A stretch of 20,110 bases of DNA. Source: Zopfochytrium polystomum. Taxonomy: Eukaryota > Chytridiomycota > Chytridiomycetes > Chytridiales > Chytridiaceae. A program made the position numbers and the translations under genes. Positions 14,874 through 20,110 of the stretch are shown here, piece by piece; the stretch's first letter is position 1, and each line of letters opens with the position of its first letter. Location of the stretch: assembly GCA_025765615.1 (NCBI GenBank), contig JAIVFJ010000601.1, positions 1 through 20,110 on the forward strand, read 5' to 3'. The notes beneath the pieces are model-generated. The model had not been told where the DNA came from, searched no databases, and saw only the letters and a list, made by a program, of their open reading frames with translations.

Positions 14874-17694
14874 CTCCTCCAAGCTGCCCCTGTTTCATCA
14901 CCACCACCAGCACCACAAACACCTCAGATTCCAAGCCCCACCAACTCACCATGGATGTCAAGATTCAACTCTCACCCAAGTCAACCATCACAACCAAGGC
15001 CCTTATAGACTCTGGATCATCCTGCAACATCATTGATGCCACCCTTGCCAAGTCTTGTGCCATTCCTACGATCAAGAAATCCACACCCCTCAAGGTCCAC
15101 TTTGCCAATCATGCTCTGTTCAAGGAAATCAGCCATGAAACCAAGCTAAACCTCCACATCCAAGACTTTCCACCATCCATGGTCAATCTGGAAGTATTGG
15201 ATCTTGGCTCACCCACATTCTCTGTCATCCTGGGATTACCATGGCTGCAAGCCCAGAACCCTGCCATTGATTGGGTCACTGGTCAAGTCCAACCTCCACC
15301 AATCGGAACAGTCACCCAAAACTCAAGTCAAGCCCCCAAGTCTCATGCTCTCAAGCCCTTGATTCAAGATTCACAGCCAGCCAAGACTCAAGTTCCACAG
15401 TTCACAGTTCACAGTCAAGATTCAAGTAGAGCTCATAGAGCTCACAGTCATGGCCATGACTCTTGTTCACAGAACCCACAGTCAAAGATTCAAGTACCAC
15501 AGTTCACAGTCCACATTCAAGATTCAAGTTCCACAGCTCACAGTCTTTGCCAAGAACAGAACTCTCAGTCAAAGATTCAAGAATCACAGTTCCCAGTCAA
15601 GAATTCAAGCCCCACTGCTGAGGAGCACAACAACCTGGACCCATCAGACCTTTTGCTGGCATCCAAGCTACCAAAAGAATATCTCCCTTATGCTGATGTG
15701 TTTTCCAAGACCAAGGCAGACCTGCTACCAGCTCAGAGGCCTTATGACTGTGAAATCCCACTCAAGGATGAAACTTGCAGCCCACCTTTCAAGCCACTGT
15801 ACCACCTCTCTCCACCAGAAGCCAAGGCCCTCCAAGAATACATTGAAGAAATGCTGAACAAGGGATTCATCCAACCTTCCAAGTCACCAGCTGGAGCTCC
15901 CATCTTTTTTGTCAAGAAGAAGGATGGGGGACTGAGACCCTGTGTGGACTACAGAGATCTCAATGAGATGACAGTCAAGAACCGCTATCCACTGCCTCTC
16001 ATCTCTGAATTACTGGACAAACTGAGCCATGCAAGGATATTTTCCAAGATTGACCTCAGAGGTGCCTACAATTTGGTCAGAATTAAGCCCCAGGATCAAT
16101 GGAAGACTGCCTTCAGATGCAAATACGGTCACTTTGAGTACTTGGTCATGCCCTTTGGACTTACCAATGCTCCAGCTATTTTCCAAGGCATGATGAATGA
16201 CATCTTCAGGGATATTCTGGACCTTTTTGTCATTGTCTACCTGGATGATATCCTGGTATTTTCATCTGACACTGCAAGCCATATGGGACATGTCAAGACT
16301 GTCTTGGAGAGACTCAGACAGCATCACCTCTATGCAAAGCTGGAGAAGTGTGAATTCCACAAGACCTCCATTGAGTTTTTGGGGTTCATTGTGTCTGACA
16401 AAGGGATCTCCATGGCACCAGACAAGATCCAAACTATTCTTGAATGGAAGGCTCCAAATTCCATCAAGGATGTTCAAAGCTTCCTTGGATTTTGCAACTT
16501 CTACAGAACCTTCATTGCCAACTATTCTGCCATAGCCAAGCCTCTCACTGATCTCACCAAGAAGACCACCAAGTTTGAATGGACCCCAGCAGCAGAGCAA
16601 GCCTGGCTAGCTCTTAAGACAGCAACCACAAGTGCACCACTCCTTAAGCATGTGGATCCCTTGCTTCCCTTCACCTTGGAAACTGATGCCTCAGACTATG
16701 CCCTTGGCGCTGTTCTGTCCCAGCCAAGCTCTCAGGACCCCCTCTGCTCCTCTGCATCCAGTGGCATATTACTCCAGGAAGCTGAACAGTGCTGAGTGTA
16801 ACTACACAGTCCATGACAAGGAGTTGCTTGCAATTGTGGAAGCATTCAAATTCTGGAGACACTACTTGGCTGGTTCTAAAAACATCTCTGTCTATTCGGA
16901 TCACAAGAACCTCACCTTCTTCAGGGCAAGGAGGTTGCTCAAGCAGAGGCATGCCAGGTGGGCTGAACTGCTCTCTGAGTATGACTTTAAGCTGTGCTAT
17001 TCTCCTGGCCACCTTAACACTGTGGCTGATGCCCTGTCAAGAAGAACAGACCTTGCACCTGAAGGGGGAGATGGTTTCACCCCACCATCCAAGACACACC
17101 TTTCATTGCTTCCTGACAGTGTGTGGGCCCATGCTATTTCCAAGGACCCCAAGCCTCACAAGATTCAAATCAGCCAAGAAGAGGAAAAACTTGAGATACT
17201 CAAGACAAGGCATGATGCAAGCAACAGCTGGACACCCAGGAGAGCACAAGACATATGAGCTTGTTTCCAGAGACTTCTACTGGCCAGGCATGAGGAAGTA
17301 CATCAAGAACTATGTCAGCAGCTGTGAAACCTGTCAAAGAAACAAATCCAGCAGACACAAGCCCTATGGACTTCTGGAGCCCCTCCCAATTGCCATCAGC
17401 CCTTGGTCATCAATATCCATGGACTTCATTGTGAAACTGCCCCCATCCCATGGATTTGACTCTATCCTTGTTGTCATCTGCAGAAGGACAAAGTTGGCCC
17501 ATTTCATCCCCTGCACTGAGAATATAGATGCACAAGGAACAGCAGACCTGTTTTTGCAGCACATATTCAGGCTCCATGGGCTGCCTCAGTCAATCGTCAG
17601 TGACAGAGGACCACAGTTCAGATCTCAATTTTGGAAAGCACTCACAGCAGCCCTTGGAATCAAGTCTCAACTGTCAACTGCTTATCACCCTCAG
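14835..17694 (+). pseudogene. pol: Pol of copy 1: protease, RT, RNase H, truncated integrase; two frameshifts
   Basis: Reached by -1 frameshift from gag. Protease: ALIDSGSSCNIID (catalytic Asp codon 15008) and VILGLPWL. After a Gln/Ser-rich repeat linker, RT: PAGAPIFFVKKKDGGLRPCVDYRDLN, KIDLRGAYNLVRI, VMPFGLTNAPAIFQ and the catalytic YLDD at 16238-16249. RNase H: FTLETDASDYALGAVLSQ, then after a break HPVAYYSRKLNSAE and HDKELLAIVEAFKFWRHYL. Integrase: zinc finger with GHPG and CETC, core Asp at 17422-17424 (SMDFIV) and 17602-17604 (SDRGPQF), cut right after TAYHPQ, so the catalytic Glu and C-terminal domains are missing. Frame breaks: an extra C in the run 16738-16742, and an extra A at 17219-17220 that is absent in copy 2. 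As it stands it cannot give an intact integrase. Confidence 0.9.
15370..15605 (+). repeat. imperfect tandem repeats between protease and RT, copy 1
   Basis: About three degenerate units read as S-K-I-Q-V-P-Q-F-T-V-H-x-Q-D-S-S, with CACAGTTCACAGT and TCAAAGATTCAAG as the DNA core. The stretch is a disordered Gln/Ser/His-rich spacer. Copy 2 has a corresponding but longer and rearranged version (about 19515-19835). Confidence 0.7.
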
Positions 17695-18048
17695 TGTTAT
17701 GAATCACCCTCTGGAAACCTCTGGAACCTTCTAGAACATTCCTTCATGGAACCTTCTGGAACCTTCTGGAACCTTCTAGAACATTCCTTCATGGAACCTT
17801 GTGGAACCTTCTGGAACCTTCTTTGCTTTCCTGACCTTGTCTTGTTGTCATTGGTATCATTGGTATCATTGTATTACTAATTGCTCTTTCTGGAACTTTC
17901 TTGGAGTCTTGACAAGGAACACTCTCAAAAGGTATAAAAGAGGGATGGGGGACCTGTCCCATCCCTCAAGTGAATTATTGTTTCCAATACAATCATCACT
18001 CCTCTCAGTTCCTTGTCTGCCTTGTCCTGTCCTGCCCTGTTCCTGACA
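17695..18048 (+). repeat. 5' LTR of copy 2 (354 bp)
   Basis: Same start and end as the LTR at 13584-13891, but 46 bp longer: one 45-bp tandem duplication within the heat-shock-element region plus one single-base difference (GACCTTG against GACTTG). The TATA box is at 17933-17939 and the inferred RNA start AAGTGAATTAT at 17968-17978. Confidence 0.88.
17714..17821 (+). promoter_or_regulatory. expanded heat-shock-element array in LTR of copy 2
   Basis: Cores at 17714, 17724, 17729, 17734, 17739, 17749, 17754, 17759, 17764, 17769, 17774, 17779, 17784, 17794, 17804, 17809, 17814 and 17819 keep one 5-bp register over 108 bp; one pentamer (17799) is TTG instead of TTC. The duplicated unit is 45 bp, a multiple of five, so helical and HSF spacing is preserved. 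Confidence 0.75.
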
Positions 18049-18050
18049 TC

Positions 18051-18061
18051 ATAATTCACTT
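18051..18061 (+). other. self-primer binding site of copy 2
   Basis: ATAATTCACTT, exact complement of 17968-17978 in its own LTR; identical to copy 1. Confidence 0.75.
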
Positions 18062-18088
18062 CACCCTCTCCCACTACTCTCTGCCATC

Positions 18089-19012
18089 ATGTCTGACCCA
18101 AACAACACCTTCCCTGATGCAACTGCCTTCCAAGCCTTGATGGACCAATTACAAGCCCTCTCAAGACAGACACACCAACTTCAAGAACAAGTCCTTCACC
18201 AGCAGCACCAGCTTCAACAACAACTTCACCAACAAGAACATCAAGCTCTTCCCCTGCCTCAAGCCAACCAAGCAAGAGAGCCCAAGGTTCCCAGCCCTGA
18301 CAAGTTCACTGGGCTGGCCAAAGACCTTAGGAACTTCATGGCCACTGTGGAGAATGTCATCCTTCTCCAACCTTCAAGATTTCCCAGTGAGCAAGTCAAG
18401 GTTCTTTTCACAAGCACCCTCCTGTCTGGTCAAGCTCAATCATGGTACAGATCTCTCCCAAGCACACCCACCACCCTGCAAGAGCTCTGGGAGGGGCTGG
18501 AGGCTACCTTTGGTGACCCCTACGCATCTTGGACAGCAAGATCCAAGCTCAAGCATATCAAGCAAGGAAAGCAATCTTGTGTGGCCTACACCAACCAATT
18601 CAAGCAACTAGCCAGAGACTCTGGATACAATGATGCAGCTCTGATGGAGCTGTACCATGATGGTCTCCATGAGTCTATCCAAGACATGCTCTCCCAGTCT
18701 CTGCACATCCCTGAGACCTTGGAAGAGTACATTCTCCTTGCCATCAAGATTGACAACAGACTCTACTCCAAGAGGCTGAAGCAAAGACAAGTAGGAACTA
18801 CATCAAGATCTATCCCAGTCCCTCAAGCTCTTACAGTTCCTGAACCCATGCAAGTGGATGCAGTTGAGACACTTCCTAAGGGTCCTCTGAGCCAAGAGGA
18901 GAAAACAAGGAGGGCCCAGCAGGGACTGTGTTTCTACTGTGGCTCCAAGGAGCATGCTGTCAAGGACTGCCCAAGGAAGAAGCACCCAAACTCCCAGGTC
19001 CAGGCTCACTGA
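18089..19012 (+). CDS. gag: Gag polyprotein of copy 2
   Basis: Intact 307-aa ORF with the same coiled-coil-like start, capsid-type domain and CX2CX4HX4C knuckle as the gag at 13932-14855. The differences seen are few: Ile/Thr near residue 7, Asn/Thr in STPxTLQ, and PT/SI in TTSRxxPVPQ. Retention of an open gag beside a ruined pol means that this copy could still make particles or supply packageable RNA; that is inference. Confidence 0.92.
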   Translation: MSDPNNTFPDATAFQALMDQLQALSRQTHQLQEQVLHQQHQLQQQLHQQEHQALPLPQANQAREPKVPSPDKFTGLAKDLRNFMATVENVILLQPSRFPSEQVKVLFTSTLLSGQAQSWYRSLPSTPTTLQELWEGLEATFGDPYASWTARSKLKHIKQGKQSCVAYTNQFKQLARDSGYNDAALMELYHDGLHESIQDMLSQSLHIPETLEEYILLAIKIDNRLYSKRLKQRQVGTTSRSIPVPQALTVPEPMQVDAVETLPKGPLSQEEKTRRAQQGLCFYCGSKEHAVKDCPRKKHPNSQVQAH

Positions 19013-19029
19013 GGGGCAATTCCCTGGAC
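18985..19029 (+). promoter_or_regulatory. programmed -1 frameshift signal, copy 2
   Basis: CCCAAAC at 18985-18991, 5-nt spacer, then a stem of 7 bp (GTCCAGG 18998-19004 with CCTGGAC 19023-19029). One closing pair is lost relative to copy 1 because CCTGGACC became CCTGGACA. Confidence 0.7.
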
Positions 19030-20110
19030 ACTCCTCCAAGCTGCCCCTGTTTCATCACCACCACCAGCACCACAAACACCTCAGATTCCAAGCCCCACCA
19101 ACTCACCATGGATGTCAAGATTCAACTCTCACCCAAGTCAACCATCACAGCCAAGGCCCTTATACGACTCTGGATCATCCTGCAACATCATTGATGCCAC
19201 CCTTGCCAAGTCTTGTGCCATTCCCACCATCAAGAAATCCACACCCCTCAAGGTCCACTTTGCCAATCATGCTCTGTTCAAGGAAATCAGCCATGAAACC
19301 AAGCTAAACCTCCACATCCAAGACTTTCCACCATCCATGGTCAACCTGGAAGTATTGGATCTTGGCTCACCCACATTCTCTGTCATCCTGGGATTACCAT
19401 GGCTGCAAGCCAGAACCCTGCCATTGATTGGGTCACTGGTCAAGTCCAACCTCCACCAATTGGAACAGTCACCCAAAACTCAAGTCAAGCCTCCAAGTCT
19501 CATGCTCTCAAGTCCCTGATTCAAGGCTCTCAGCCTAGTATCCAAGGTCAACCACAAATGACAGCTCCAGTATCAGCCTGCAGCTCACAGATCCCAGCCA
19601 AGATTCAAGTTTCACAGTTCACAGTTCATAGTCAAGATTCCAGCACAGCTCATAGAGCTCACAGTCATGGCCAAGTCTGTAGTTCACAGAACCCACAGTC
19701 AAAGCTTCAAGTACCACAGTTCACAGTCCAAATTCAAGATTCAAGCTCCACAGCTCACAGTCTTTGCCAAGAACAGAACCCTCAGTCAAAGATTCAAGAA
19801 TCACAGTTCCCAGTCAACAATTCAAGCCCCACTGCTGATGAGCACAGAAGGACAGACCTTGCACCTGAAGGGGGAGATGGTTTCACCCCACCACCCAAGA
19901 CACACCTTTCACTGCTCCTGACAGTGTGTGGGCCCATGCTATTTCCAAGGACCCCAAGCCTCACAAGATTCAAATCAGCCAAGAAGAGGAAAAACTTGAG
20001 ATACTCAAGACAAGGCATGATGCAGCAACAGCTGGACACACCCAGGAGAGCACAAGACATATGAGCTTGTTTCCAGAGACTTTTACTGGCCAGGCATGAG
20101 GAAGAACTTG
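18992..20110 (+). pseudogene. pol: Pol remnant of copy 2: broken protease, no RT/RNase H, start of integrase
   Basis: Compared with copy 1: an extra C at about 19165 destroys the Asp codon of the protease DSG motif; the frame is recovered by loss of a C near 19411; a deletion of about 1.4 kb at 19845-19850 removes RT and most of RNase H; one base is lost near 19914; and two bases are added near 20037 in the integrase zinc-finger region. No functional Pol can come from this copy. The window ends within the integrase N-terminal region. Confidence 0.88.

Larger units (their letters stand above)
13584..17694 (+). mobile_element. Ty3/gypsy LTR retrotransposon, copy 1 (5' part, interrupted by copy 2)
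   Basis: Order: LTR (13584-13891), self-complementary PBS (13894-13904), gag (13932-14855), -1 frameshift signal (14828-14873), then protease, reverse transcriptase, RNase H and integrase to 17694, where the LTR of copy 2 begins. The domain order PR-RT-RH-IN defines Ty3/gypsy (Metaviridae-like). Its composition is clearly less GC-rich than the host genes. Gag differs from copy 2 by only a few of 307 residues, so both insertions are recent. No 3' LTR of copy 1 lies inside the window; it is expected beyond copy 2. Confidence 0.92.
17695..20110 (+). mobile_element. LTR retrotransposon copy 2 (same family), nested in copy 1, internally deleted
   Basis: Begins exactly at an LTR start (TGTTATGAATC) inside the integrase of copy 1. 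It keeps LTR, PBS and full gag. A deletion joins the protease-RT linker (copy 1 position about 15629) to the RNase H-integrase spacer (about 17040) at 19845-19850, removing all RT and most of RNase H. The 3' part runs past the window end. The last bases (after GAGGAAG at about 20098-20104) already differ from copy 1, so another rearrangement may begin there. Confidence 0.88.

Noticed and set aside
16789..17258. Overlapping ORFs in pol taken as separate genes
   Set aside because: They are pieces of one Pol reading frame split by single-base insertions at 16738-16742 and 17219-17220, shown by continuous RNase H and integrase motifs.

Overview
The window looks like nuclear DNA of a fungus, probably an early-diverging (chytrid- or zygomycete-like) lineage. 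The evidence is short spliceosomal introns (51-193 nt, GTGAGx or GTAGAA donors, CTAAC-like branch sites), TATA boxes and AATAAA signals, a fungal-type protoglobin, a eukaryotic-type NMN adenylyltransferase-like protein, and Ty3/gypsy LTR retrotransposons of the self-priming (Tf1/sushi) kind. I see no bacterial operon structure, rRNA, tRNA or CRISPR. The species cannot be named from sequence alone.

Layout of the GC-rich host part (1-13583): a low-complexity protein with a coiled-coil-like centre and a C-terminal membrane segment (minus, about 267-2449); a repeat-rich intergenic region with a long GA tract; a protoglobin with a C-terminal membrane anchor (plus, 4159-4915, broken by one extra G); an NMNAT-like nucleotidyltransferase with a C-terminal anchor (minus, 5384-6547); an 81-aa single-pass membrane protein (minus, 6880-7125); a two-exon gene with an internally repeated helical motif (plus, 7941-8754); two tandem three-exon hotdog acyl-CoA thioesterases (minus, 9857-10577 and 11082-11950); and the 5' part of a Ser/Pro-rich nuclear-like protein (plus, 12874-13583) that runs into an LTR.

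The rest (13584-20110) is two copies of one LTR retrotransposon family, the second inserted inside the integrase of the first. The family shows (i) an LTR array of heat-shock-element pentamers in strict 5-bp register, enlarged by a 45-bp tandem duplication in copy 2; (ii) a TATA box followed 35 nt later by an 11-nt sequence that is the exact complement of the primer-binding site just after the LTR, the signature of Tf1-type self-priming; (iii) a gag ORF with a CCHC knuckle and a -1 frameshift cassette (CCCAAAC, 5-nt spacer, 8-bp stem) leading to protease-RT-RNase H-integrase. Copy 1 pol has two 1-nt frameshifts and is cut at the integrase core. Copy 2 keeps LTR, PBS and gag but has lost RT and RNase H through a deletion of about 1.4 kb.

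The strongest leads are the heat-shock-element LTR joined to self-priming, the membrane-anchored protoglobin, and the run of four neighbouring genes that each end in a membrane segment. Several host ORFs carry single-base breaks, mostly in homopolymers or short repeats, so assembly error must be excluded before any is called a pseudogene.
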